DNA of 64,000 bases from Natrinema gelatinilyticum (GTDB lineage: Archaea; Halobacteriota; Halobacteria; Halobacteriales; Natrialbaceae): assembly GCF_024266705.1 (NCBI RefSeq), contig NZ_CP100758.1:100920-164919 (forward strand), given 5' to 3'. A model generated the notes under the pieces. It made no database searches. It was not told where the DNA came from and saw only the letters and a list, made by a program, of their open reading frames with translations. Numbering within the stretch: the first letter of the stretch is position 1; the number at the start of each line of letters is the position of its first letter. The position numbers and the translations under genes are program-made. Shown here piece after piece: positions 16,679 through 24,781 of this stretch.

Positions 16679-17563
16679 ATGATTCCGCTAGATGTGTTTA
16701 GGTCGGAATCGGTCGCAGCGGACCTGCTCCAACAGGTTCGCTGGCGTGACGGTGTTACCTGTCCTCGCTGCCGTTCTGACCTCACGGTCAGAAACGGCAG
16801 CTATGGGCACTTTCAGCGGTATCTCTGTAAGGATTGCGACCGCACATTCAACGATAAGACGGGCACGATTTTTGCTCACTCGAAGATTGCGCTCCGCCGG
16901 TGGTTGTTCTCGATCTACGCGTTTCTCCCGTTTAACACGAGACTCCGGCAGCTACAGTGCGAAATCGAAGTGACATACAAGACGTTCCACCGGCGCATCG
17001 AACGCTTCGCCAGAGCGCTCGATGCGCCTTCCCTCGATCTCGTCGGCCCGGTCGAAATCGACGAAGTGTACGTCTCTGCTGGGAAGAAAGGCCGCGAGCG
17101 CGACCAAGAGTCGCGCTCGCGTGGCCTCTCCACGCGTGGGCGCGGAACGTATGATGGCGACAAGCCACCCGTGTTCATCCTCGCTGATCGCGGGACGGGC
17201 CAGCGGTACGTGATCCCAGCGAAAGCCGCTGACGAATCGACGATTCGGCTCCTCTTGGCCGACCGCCAAGAGGAGTCGCTGACCATCTTTACTGACGGCT
17301 TTCGAGCGTACGAGCCACTCGAAGAGGACGACGCATTCACTCGTGAATACGTCGTCCACGGTGACGGTGAATACGCCGACGACGAGATCCACGTCAATAC
17401 CTGCGAGAGCCACGCGTCGCTGACACGACGGTGGCTCTCGCCACATCGATGTATCTCGAAAGATAAGCTAACACAATATCTCAGAGCGTTCCAACTCCGC
17501 CGAGAATTATATCGAAAACCGGGACGAGACGCACTCAAACACGCTATTCAAGCGACTCTATGA
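16679..17563 (+). CDS. IS1595-family transposase, apparently intact
   Basis: A 294-residue transposase. It has an N-terminal zinc ribbon (CPRCRSDL and CKDCDRTF), then the DDE-type catalytic domain (VGPVEIDEVYVSAGKKG, IFTDGFRAYEPL) and a C-terminal segment (HVNTCESHASLTRRWLSPHR, then LTQYLRAFQLRRELYR). No stop or shift interrupts it. It is the only transposase gene in the window that looks fully functional. It sits between the TRAP operon and the amidase. The homologous C-terminal remnant at 61088-61260 shares even bases after the stop (CAACAATGTGCT). Confidence 0.88.
   Translation: MIPLDVFRSESVAADLLQQVRWRDGVTCPRCRSDLTVRNGSYGHFQRYLCKDCDRTFNDKTGTIFAHSKIALRRWLFSIYAFLPFNTRLRQLQCEIEVTYKTFHRRIERFARALDAPSLDLVGPVEIDEVYVSAGKKGRERDQESRSRGLSTRGRGTYDGDKPPVFILADRGTGQRYVIPAKAADESTIRLLLADRQEESLTIFTDGFRAYEPLEEDDAFTREYVVHGDGEYADDEIHVNTCESHASLTRRWLSPHRCISKDKLTQYLRAFQLRRELYRKPGRDALKHAIQATL
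16767..17441. repeat. Five hairpins inside the IS1595 transposase gene
   Basis: 16767-16801 (15 bp with one bulged base, loop 4), 16992-17028 (14 of 15 bp), 17093-17121 (perfect 12 bp, loop 5), 17249-17275 (perfect 11 bp, loop 5) and 17403-17441 (16 bp with one bulged base, loop 6). All lie in the coding sequence of an apparently intact gene. Confidence 0.92.
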
Positions 17564-17904
17564 AATCAACAATGTGCTACGCAAGAGCGTACTCCTATTT
17601 GAGGAAATCAAGCTGCCATCGTCACGGGTTACGGGGACCCTGTCAGCGGGCGACTGCGGTACCGTATCAATACGTCTTTGAAAAATAACAGTGTAGTAAC
17701 GTTCAATCGACTTGGTAAACCCTCTAAAGCAATAATTTCACGCTTATCACGCTCAGACGTAGACATTATGCTCGATGGTTCCAATATTCTCATCGATGGC
17801 TACTGTTTGTCAGCTCTATGAGACCTGCAAGGAGTTCTTTCGCTTCCGACGGTTGAGCTACTTTGTTGACACTTATTAACAAACAGAGAACTGACGTGAG
17901 TGTT
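17564..17904. other. Gap after the IS1595 transposase
   Basis: 340 bases. The first part belongs to the IS1595 tail, as shown by similarity to 61088-61110 on the other strand. The rest has no gene I can support. Confidence 0.45.
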
Positions 17905-19377
17905 TCAATCGCATCCTGTCCTATCAACCATCCGTTCTATCAGTTGCGCCATCTGTACTGCGCGGATGTCTTCGAATTTTGGTGCGACGACCTGTACCGA
18001 AACTGGAATCCCTTCATCGGAAGCTACCGGCACAGCGACGGCGGGGACATCAGCGAGATTGAATGGAACGTTGTTACCATTCATCTGTCTCACATTCTTT
18101 GGCGAGTTGCTCTCGCCGAATTGGGGCGGAAGCTGACGCAGCGTCGGGACCAACAGTAAGTCGACATTGGTGAACGTCTCCTCGAGCAACGCTCGAAACC
18201 GTTTTCGCTCCCGTTGGGCCGCCACGTAGGGCTGACCAAATTCTTCGGCGTCCAGTACCGCTGCCGGAAGCACGCGTTCTCTGATTCTTTCATTCTCGAG
18301 TCCTGCCTCCAACATTCGCTCGAACGCCCCTCGACAGGCATCGGAAACTGAATCGTCCAATCCACGAACTACCCCACACTGTCGGAGGACTCCTGCGAAT
18401 TCTATCATCGAAATAAGCGAGTAGCAGTCGTCGAGACGCTCGTGATCGACGTCTCCTGGGAGGTCGATTGGCTCGACCGATACATCTTCTCGAGCGTCGA
18501 GTGTTGCTGCGAGCGATTGAATCGCGTCATGAATTGGTGGCGTTACTGGCTCAAGAAACGTGTTTGGGAGTCCGACTGTAAAGCCATCCCACGCGGTAAG
18601 CGAATCGACGATTGAAGTGGTTGATTGGTGGGTTGCCATGGAAACACAGGGATCCGGCCCAGCAATTGTCTTGAGGATTCGGACAGCCGTTTTGACGTCA
18701 CGCGCAATCGTCCCGACTGCGTCGAGCGACGGTGCCATGGGAACGACGCCGTGTGTTGGAACCATGCTACTTGTCGGTTTGATGCCGACGACGCCACAGC
18801 AAGCAGGAGGCATTCGGACGCTGCCACCGGTGTCCGTTCCGATTGCACCGTCGACAAGTCCGGCCGCGACGGCAACGGCGCTCCCGCTTGAGGACCCGCC
18901 TGGAACACGGGTAGGAGCAGTCGGATTCTGGACCTGCCCGAAGTCGCTGAATTCGCCACTGGGCCCGAATGCAAACGCGTCCATGTTTGTTTTTCCTTTT
19001 ATCGCCGCCCCTGCATCGAGGAGACGCTCGACGAGCAAGGCGTCGACTGCGGGCCAACACTCGAATTCGCGCGATCCACAGGTCATCGGCAATCCGTCGA
19101 CTTCGACGTTGTCTTTGACTGCAATCACGAGGTCTGACAACGGTCCATCACCGCTCTGGCGAGGAGTCGAATACCCGGCGAGAAACGCGTTGTATTCGTC
19201 GTTGACTACCTCATCGTGGGGATGTGACGGCTCGGGCTCGTGTGGAAAGGTGTCGGTAATCGCTTCGAGCGTAGTCAGATCGTCGAGAATCTCATCAACC
19301 CTGTCGTCGATCTGAAGCGAGAGCGCCGACGCAACTGTACGTATCGTTTCCTTGCGGTCGTCATAATCGTGAGACAT
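17905..19377 (-). CDS. Amidase-signature-family amidohydrolase
   Basis: A 490-residue amidase with the Ser-cisSer-Lys triad: Lys88 in AVKDN, the cis-serine in GGSSSGS (about 162-164) and the nucleophile Ser186 in TDTGGSVRMP. Family members hydrolyse amides, from glutaminyl-tRNA donors to xenobiotic or N-acyl compounds. The start is ATG 19377 (MSHDYDD); the longer frame upstream has no family likeness. There is no GatB or GatC here, and the racemase fragment and TRAP genes nearby point to a catabolic amidase. The substrate is unknown. Confidence 0.88.
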   Translation of the reverse strand: MSHDYDDRKETIRTVASALSLQIDDRVDEILDDLTTLEAITDTFPHEPEPSHPHDEVVNDEYNAFLAGYSTPRQSGDGPLSDLVIAVKDNVEVDGLPMTCGSREFECWPAVDALLVERLLDAGAAIKGKTNMDAFAFGPSGEFSDFGQVQNPTAPTRVPGGSSSGSAVAVAAGLVDGAIGTDTGGSVRMPPACCGVVGIKPTSSMVPTHGVVPMAPSLDAVGTIARDVKTAVRILKTIAGPDPCVSMATHQSTTSIVDSLTAWDGFTVGLPNTFLEPVTPPIHDAIQSLAATLDAREDVSVEPIDLPGDVDHERLDDCYSLISMIEFAGVLRQCGVVRGLDDSVSDACRGAFERMLEAGLENERIRERVLPAAVLDAEEFGQPYVAAQRERKRFRALLEETFTNVDLLLVPTLRQLPPQFGESNSPKNVRQMNGNNVPFNLADVPAVAVPVASDEGIPVSVQVVAPKFEDIRAVQMAQLIERMVDRTGCD

Positions 19378-19792
19378 TTTGTTATCCCTCGTCCAGAACG
19401 ACGGTCTCTGAAATGGTTGCAGACAGTAATACTGTCTGGACAATGTTTCCGAGCAATGCTTTTACAGATGCTTTTTTTCGACCGCTCATGACAATTTGGT
19501 CAACGGTCTTTCTCCTGTCCATAGATATATCCACTCTGTGGTATTTTAACATATGCCGATTGAGAGAGAATGGTTATAAGCCTTTTTACAACTATCTGAT
19601 AGTAATAAATTTGAGTAAGATAAATAGTTATTTAAAAATAATTTTATTAATATATAAATAATACTATAAACTATAGCCGCGAACTAGTAACTTGTCTTCG
19701 AAATACGTGTGATTCTATCGGGCTACTCCGGTCGGGGTTTACGTCTCCTATAGAATGATGGAAATTGAATGGACAGGAGAACGAGGATTTTA
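19378..19792. other. AT-rich gap upstream of the amidase
   Basis: 415 bases of AT-rich sequence between the amidase start and the racemase remnant. It should hold the amidase promoter. I see nothing else. Confidence 0.45.
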
Positions 19793-19978
19793 CTATTTAG
19801 CTTTTGCGTATTCAACCGCCCGATCAGCTAACACTATCATTGAGTCGAACAGCTGAGGTTTGATATTATCTGGAGATAGTGCCAAGGAGATTTCTGTACA
19901 GCCGACCACAATCGCATCAACTTCATCAAACTGAGTGACTGCGTCGATCAAAAGAGGCGAACGAGAGATGGTACGTCA
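19793..19978 (-). pseudogene. C-terminal fragment of an Asp/Glu-type racemase
   Basis: The minus strand reads SPLLIDAVTQFDEVDAIVVG, CTEISLAL and LFDSMIVLADRAVEYAKAK before a TAG at 19793-19795. The GCTE motif carries the second catalytic cysteine of aspartate/glutamate/hydantoin racemases. Upstream it ends at a stop next to transposon debris, so only about 60 residues remain. It matches neighbouring genes in base composition, which suggests that the original locus included an amino-acid racemase beside the amidase. Confidence 0.7.
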
Positions 19979-20009
19979 GAGAAGTTTTGGCCGGAGTGAG
20001 ATGGTTGAT

Positions 20010-20177
20010 GAATAGTGAGCAGCGATCGTCGAAAGGACGTTGTTCGCCATCTTTCTGATGAGGACCTTGATCGACTCCTGGCCGAGGCGGACGATCCGAA
20101 GGTCGTCCACCGTCTTACCTTCGTGAAGAATCTCTATGAAGGAGATACGCTTGAAGAAGCAGCTAACCGGGTTGGCC
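20010..20177 (+). pseudogene. IS630 transposase N-terminal fragment
   Basis: The plus strand reads HLSDEDLDRLLAEADDPKVV and RLTFVKNLYEGDTLEEAANR, the helix-turn-helix start of a halophile IS630 transposase. The insertion of the IS4-type element at 20178 cuts it. Confidence 0.65.
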
Positions 20178-20308
20178 ATCCGTTCTAGTTTAGTGACTGG
20201 CTGAGACGGGGATCGCACCGAAATTACGTCGAGTCTGACCGCAATCATACCGAGGTAGCTGCTGTTCCAGCAAACCAGCTGATGTCCGGTCAACTCTCTC
20301 GTCGAAGG

Positions 20309-21655
20309 CGGCGCACTCACGACCGCGAGTGCGCCGCTGTTCCAGAGCCATCGCTGATAAGACCGGGCGATTCAGCCCGTTTCGTCAGGCGAGTTCGTTA
20401 CCAGAACTCGCCTGACTCCACCCGTTCACGTAACCTCGGGCGGTGTGGATTTGGATCTCGTGACGACCACAGCAACAGCGAATCAAGATCCGGCAGCTCA
20501 TAGCCCAGATCAAGCATTAGGTACAATTGGATCAGGTGCGCGTGCCGTTCAACACCGTGTGAACAGCGTCGACGAGGGAGGCGTGACGACGACGACGCGG
20601 CGTCGTCGCCGCGTTCTCGCTGTTTTGCGTCGAGTTTTCGGAGTTCGTCAACGATAACCCGGCTCATCAGCAACGAAATTGCCGCCATGATGATCAGCGT
20701 CTCAATGATGTAGGCGTCGGTCGTGTTAATCTCGTCCAGCCCGAACCGTGATTTCAGTTCTTTGAACAGTAGCTCGATCCCCCAGCACGCCCGATAGAGC
20801 TGTGCGATATCGGGCGCGCTGTAGTCGTTTTTGTCAAGATTCGTCAGGTACAGATGGTACTCGCCGCTGTCATCGTTGCGGACGCCGACCAGTCGAAAGG
20901 TTCGGGTCGTGCTGGCGCCCGACCCTCGTTTGCGATCGAACGAGAGGGTGATCCGTACATCGATTTCCTGTCGCTGCAGGTTGTCGAGGACGGCCTACAG
21001 CGACCGGCCCTCCAGCGGGATGCTGTTTCCTCGCCATGTACGGAGTTCTTCGACGATCTCGAAGTTCGCGTTTTCTTTGACGCGAGAGACGAACCAGCCG
21101 CCATTGGCCTCAATGCGGTCGAACAACCAGAAATCGTAGTAGCCAAGATCGAACAGGATGAGGGCGCCAGCTACCCACTCACCGGTGGGTAGCTGGCTCC
21201 GTTCGTGAGTGCTCGCTTCGGTTGTCTGGAATCGCGTCGGATGCCCAGTCGAGAGCGATTCGGTGAGATGGAGTTTCGCCCCGGCTCGGTCGTCATCGAG
21301 TGTGTAGACGTCTTTGGCGTCTTGATAGAGCGAGATGATTGTGGCGTCGACGATCAGGACGTCTCGAAATCGTTCGAGACGTCCGGTAAGCTCGGTTTGG
21401 CCCGTGTCGAGATTCTCGATGGCGTCATCGAGAATCTCTCTGAGGAGTGCAACGAACCCTGGTTTGAACCAGCCGTGAAAGGTCGCATAGGTGAGTTCAT
21501 CACAGTCAGCCATCTCGACGTACCGTTCGAGAAACGCCTGAATGGATCGATCCGATCCGGCAGCAAAGCCGAGAGAAAGCGTGTAAAACAACGCGACGAC
21601 GTCGAATTTTCGCTCTCGCTGAATGAGATTTGTTGCGCGAGCGGGCTCGCGCAAC
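20309..21655. repeat. Six long hairpins in the second IS4 element
   Basis: 20309-20338 (perfect 11 bp, in the noncoding tail), 20385-20417 (perfect 13 bp, loop 7, at the transposase C-terminus), 21166-21197 (perfect 13 bp, loop 6), 21357-21384 (perfect 12 bp, loop 4), 21409-21438 (perfect 13 bp, loop 4) and 21632-21655 (perfect 11 bp, loop 2). A weaker one lies at 20590-20608. Confidence 0.92.
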
Positions 21656-21717
21656 TCATCAGATGGAAACGCTCTTTGAATTCGGTTCACAACTACTGAA
21701 TCCGGTAGGGTGTACAC
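20398..21717 (-). pseudogene. IS4-family transposase with one in-frame stop
   Basis: One frame runs from 21717 to 20398, broken only by TAG at 20995-20997 (probably once CAG). Catalytic motifs are VLIVDATIISLY, ILFDLGYYDFWLF and YRACWGIELLFKELKSRF. The protein is related to the ISH8-type transposase at 11756 but clearly diverged. A single nonsense change inactivates it. Confidence 0.82.
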
Positions 21718-21804
21718 ATTCTCTACCGGATTCTTACATTCCTAGTTACTGCCGATTCTAGTCCGACGTCTCTGGATGCCTTGATGCGCTAAACTAGAAC
21801 GGAT

Positions 21805-22110
21805 GACTTGTTGTGCCAGTCGTGGAAGGGTTTTTCAACCGCTACTGACAAGCAGGTCATCCGCGTCTCAGCGGACGACCTACGCCCCGATCTTCGTGTC
21901 ATGCTTCCACTGGACTGAGATATCAACATCAAGAACGGCCAGAGTCTCTCTGTCGGTTAATGTCGTCACTTTCAGCGTTTGAACGGTGCCTCCAGACCAC
22001 TGGCGTGCTCGCCCGTATGCTTCCCTACCGCTTGTTTGGTTAGAGGTCGACACTGCTCAACGAAGTCAAGGAGATTGACCTCCATGGACAAGAGCCGATT
22101 TCCTCAGCTT
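21805..22110 (-). pseudogene. Decayed IS5-type transposase fragment
   Basis: Across frames the minus strand gives EVNLLDFVEQCR, VTTLTDRETLAVLDV and a DADDLLVS-type segment followed by DWHNK. It is the same type as the 3106 element, with internal deletions and stops. The hairpin seen at 3427 survives here at 21854-21881 with one mismatch. Confidence 0.65.
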
Positions 22111-22457
22111 CATCCTTCTACTCCATGATATCAGACGATTAGATCGAATTCAACACGGCAATTTAAGTAGTATCTTAGTGACTCCTTTTAGGATATAGCA
22201 GAAACATATATATTTATACTGGTTGAGCAAGTAGTCGGACTATACCAACGGGAAATCAGTGTAGTCTAGCAGGCTTGATAGTGACTGGTATAAATAATGA
22301 ATCGCGAATCCGTGGTTAGAAGGAAATAACCTCGCCGAAAAATAGCTATGAACTTAGTTGAAATCCAGGTATTAAGTATGGCTTTTACCTATGAACAGGT
22401 GCCATGTTATAGATAATAACCACAATAGTGGATGATTAGGTAATATATCAAATAGAT
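22111..22457. other. AT-rich gap upstream of the MFS gene
   Basis: 347 very AT-rich bases without a gene. It should contain the promoter of the transporter at 22458. Confidence 0.5.
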
Positions 22458-23648
22458 ATGCAGAAAACAGAAAAAATTCTTGGTGGGTACGAAGGAAAAC
22501 TTCTTTGGACAGTATCGGTGGTGACAATGTGTAGTATGGGTGCTAGATTCCTTCTACCTCCACTATTGCCGGTAATTATTTCAGATTTGGCTATTAGCCC
22601 ATCTACTGCCGGCTTTGGATTAACAATACTCTGGGGTTGTGCAGCTCTGTCCCATTTCCCAGGTGGAAGTATATCTGATGAATTATCGAGAAAAACACTC
22701 CTAGTCCCAAGTATCATTATCATGGTATTTGGTGTCGTTATGTTATTACTTGTTAACGATATCTCAACATTCTTTATCGGTGTAATAGCTTTAGGTATCG
22801 GATCAGGCCTCTATACCCCCGTTGCGATGGCCCAAATGTCTGATTTATATAAACATCGACGGGGTTTAGCTATGGGCATCAATTCAGCATTTCTGAACCT
22901 GGGCGGGCTAGTTGGAAGTATACTAGCATTCGTAGCTCTTAGTTATTTCAAATGGCAAGTCGCCTTCTTTCCGATTGTTGTACTATTGGTAGTGACAAGC
23001 ATTCTACTTCACGTGTTGAACAATCAGCCATACGTCATTTCAAAGCCGGAGAGAATACACATTAAACCTACTCTATATCGTCTGACTCGGTCTCGGCAAC
23101 TCCGGTGGACACTTGCGACAGCCATGGTATTTGGCTTTTCCTGGCAGGGCATCCTTAGTTTTTTACCGGCGTACCTGAATGCATCAAAGGAGGTCACTCC
23201 GATGTTCAGTAGTGTAACATTTGGGGGGGTCTTTTTACTTGGCATGTTTACCACACCACTGGCAGGCCGATTAGGAGATAGGTGGACATGTCCACACGTT
23301 GCTCTAATTTCGACAGTCCTCACTACTATTGGATTAGCAACATTACTTGTGGGCGATTCAATTGCGCTTGTGGTAGTTGGACTTTTAGTTCTTTCAGTTG
23401 GTCTTATGACTTTTTGGCCAGTACTAAACTCACACATAATGAATCTCGTTCCCACCGACCAACTCGGGGGGGATTATGGAGCCATAAGAACGGTATTCAT
23501 CGCAGCAGAGAGCATTGGACCAGCGTTTGTCGGATATACTGTAGACCATTTCGGATACACGGTAAGTTTTTCGGGGATAACTATAGCTTTAACAATTTCT
23601 ATCTTCTTTGCATATATATTAGTGAATATAAATGGGAGGTACAAATAG
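22458..23648 (+). CDS. Major facilitator superfamily transporter
   Basis: A 396-residue protein with twelve predicted membrane segments. The MFS loop between helices 2 and 3 is visible as GGSISDELSRKTLL, and the second-half counterpart as AGRLGDRWTCPHV. GINSAFLNLGGLVGSI marks the fifth helix region. The family moves small solutes with protons or sodium; the closest look is to oxalate/formate- or sugar-acid-type MFS carriers, but the substrate is open. The gene is markedly AT-rich, unlike the genes after 27 kb, and is surrounded by transposon remnants, so it was probably acquired separately. Confidence 0.85.
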   Translation: MQKTEKILGGYEGKLLWTVSVVTMCSMGARFLLPPLLPVIISDLAISPSTAGFGLTILWGCAALSHFPGGSISDELSRKTLLVPSIIIMVFGVVMLLLVNDISTFFIGVIALGIGSGLYTPVAMAQMSDLYKHRRGLAMGINSAFLNLGGLVGSILAFVALSYFKWQVAFFPIVVLLVVTSILLHVLNNQPYVISKPERIHIKPTLYRLTRSRQLRWTLATAMVFGFSWQGILSFLPAYLNASKEVTPMFSSVTFGGVFLLGMFTTPLAGRLGDRWTCPHVALISTVLTTIGLATLLVGDSIALVVVGLLVLSVGLMTFWPVLNSHIMNLVPTDQLGGDYGAIRTVFIAAESIGPAFVGYTVDHFGYTVSFSGITIALTISIFFAYILVNINGRYK

Positions 23649-23659
23649 GTATAAATACT

Positions 23660-23818
23660 TGCTTTATAGGTCACAAGATTACGCTTGATTTGGACGGGTT
23701 TACGGAGTTAGCCGCCACGGAGAACCCCGAGGCAGTGCGCTGGATTCTACGGGTATCTGACTGGTCGCCGAAGATTGTAGACGGCGCACTTGATAGGGAT
23801 CCACAGATGGGTTCATAG
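23660..23818 (+). pseudogene. Unidentified C-terminal coding fragment
   Basis: A short GC-rich stretch reads LDLDGFTELAATENPEAVRW and SDWSPKIVDGALDRDPQMGS before a stop. It looks like genuine haloarchaeal coding sequence with no start. I do not recognise the family. Confidence 0.35.
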
Positions 23819-23842
23819 TCTCAGGAAGCGTCCTCCGGTAGT

Positions 23843-24185
23843 GTGACGAAAGCTGGAGGAAAGCTGGCGGAGGTGACTGAACTTCACCTCCGGCAGCGGT
23901 TGGCTGAAGAAACTGATCCGAAGGCGATCAAGCGCTTGGTTGCGGCGCTCGAATACAAGCAAGGGCTCTCGCCGGCCAAGATCGAGAAGAAATACGGCTG
24001 GTCCGAGCAGACGGTCTACAACTGGCTCAACCGGTTCGAGGAGCGCGGCCGTCCAGCCGCGCTCCGAGACAAGCCACGTCTGGGACGAAAACCTTGGCTA
24101 GATCCAACACAACGGCGGCAGCTCTTTGCCGCTCTGAACGAACCACCGAGTGAGGCTGGTTACGACGCGCCGGCGATTGACCGAG
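23843..24185 (+). pseudogene. IS630 transposase N-terminal fragment
   Basis: The frame encodes the helix-turn-helix part of an IS630 transposase (KLAEVTELHLRQRLAEETD, KRLVAALEYKQGLSPAKIE, SEQTVYNWLNRFEERGRP). It ends at EPPSEAGYDAPA, where another transposase fragment takes over. It is a diverged homologue of the 8409 element. Confidence 0.8.
23863..24065. repeat. Two hairpins in the IS630 fragment
   Basis: 23863-23897 (13 of 14 bp) and 24040-24065 (perfect 10 bp, loop 6). The second spans EERG-RP-AALR, the same protein position as the 9211 hairpin of the other IS630 gene but with a different arm sequence. Confidence 0.88.
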
Positions 24186-24600
24186 GCGTTCGTCATCGTA
24201 CTTGACATCAGGAACGATATCCGTGATGGAGCAACGCTTTGCGAGGCGCTACGTCGTTTCGACGACCCGGTTGATTCACTGGAAGACGGCTATCCCGATT
24301 GGCATCCGGCCCCCTACTCGTTCCACGGCATGCTCACCCTCTTTCTCTACCGCGAGACCACTGGCGACAGTTATCGATCACTAACCCGTCATCCCGAACT
24401 CGCAGGCGTCTTCGGCTTAGAGCACATTCCCGATGAGTCCGTCTTATCGCGGACGTGGCGCAAGCGCTTCGATCATGGAGACCGGGAGTTCATCACTGCC
24501 AGTGCACATTGCCTGGTCAAGGATATTTCGCGCACAGATATGGGGGCATTCGCAACGCACAGCGCTCAGATCCATATATCGTTATATGATTTATCACTAG
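24170..24600 (+). pseudogene. N-terminal fragment of a second DDE transposase
   Basis: Reads EAFVIVLDIRNDIRDGATLC, YSFHGMLTLFLYRETTGDSY and IPDESVLSRTWRKRFD, an N-terminus of a common halophile transposase. The catalytic half is missing. It is joined directly to the preceding IS630 fragment. Confidence 0.65.
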
Positions 24601-24674
24601 CCAAGTACCGCTGATTCTGAGCGTAGAAAGCCCGAAACGGCTGAAAATAGCGACTAATCACTTTCAAGTACATA

Positions 24675-24700
24675 CACTTGATTAGTCCAGTAATCAAGTG
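24675..24700. repeat. Perfect inverted repeat upstream of the integrase
   Basis: CACTTGATTA at 24675-24684 and its exact complement at 24691-24700, separated by GTCCAG. It lies 82 bases before the integrase ATG. It could be an operator, an integrase arm site or part of an attachment site. Confidence 0.6.
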
Positions 24701-24781
24701 TGGTTTTATGAGAGTCCGTCCCCTCTATGAATCACGAACAATGAAATGTAGCAGGAAACAACCTCTCGAGGGTGAGCGAGC

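Larger units (their letters stand above)
20178..21804 (-). mobile_element. IS4-family insertion sequence, second type
   Basis: 1627 bp bounded by perfect 16-bp inverted repeats (ATCCGTTCTAGTTTAG at 20178-20193 and its complement at 21789-21804). The sequences flanking it come from different dead elements (IS630 at the left, IS5 at the right). Confidence 0.82.

Noticed and set aside
17863..18159. 98-codon plus-strand frame overlapping the amidase end
   Set aside because: Mostly antisense to the amidase C-terminus; no independent support.
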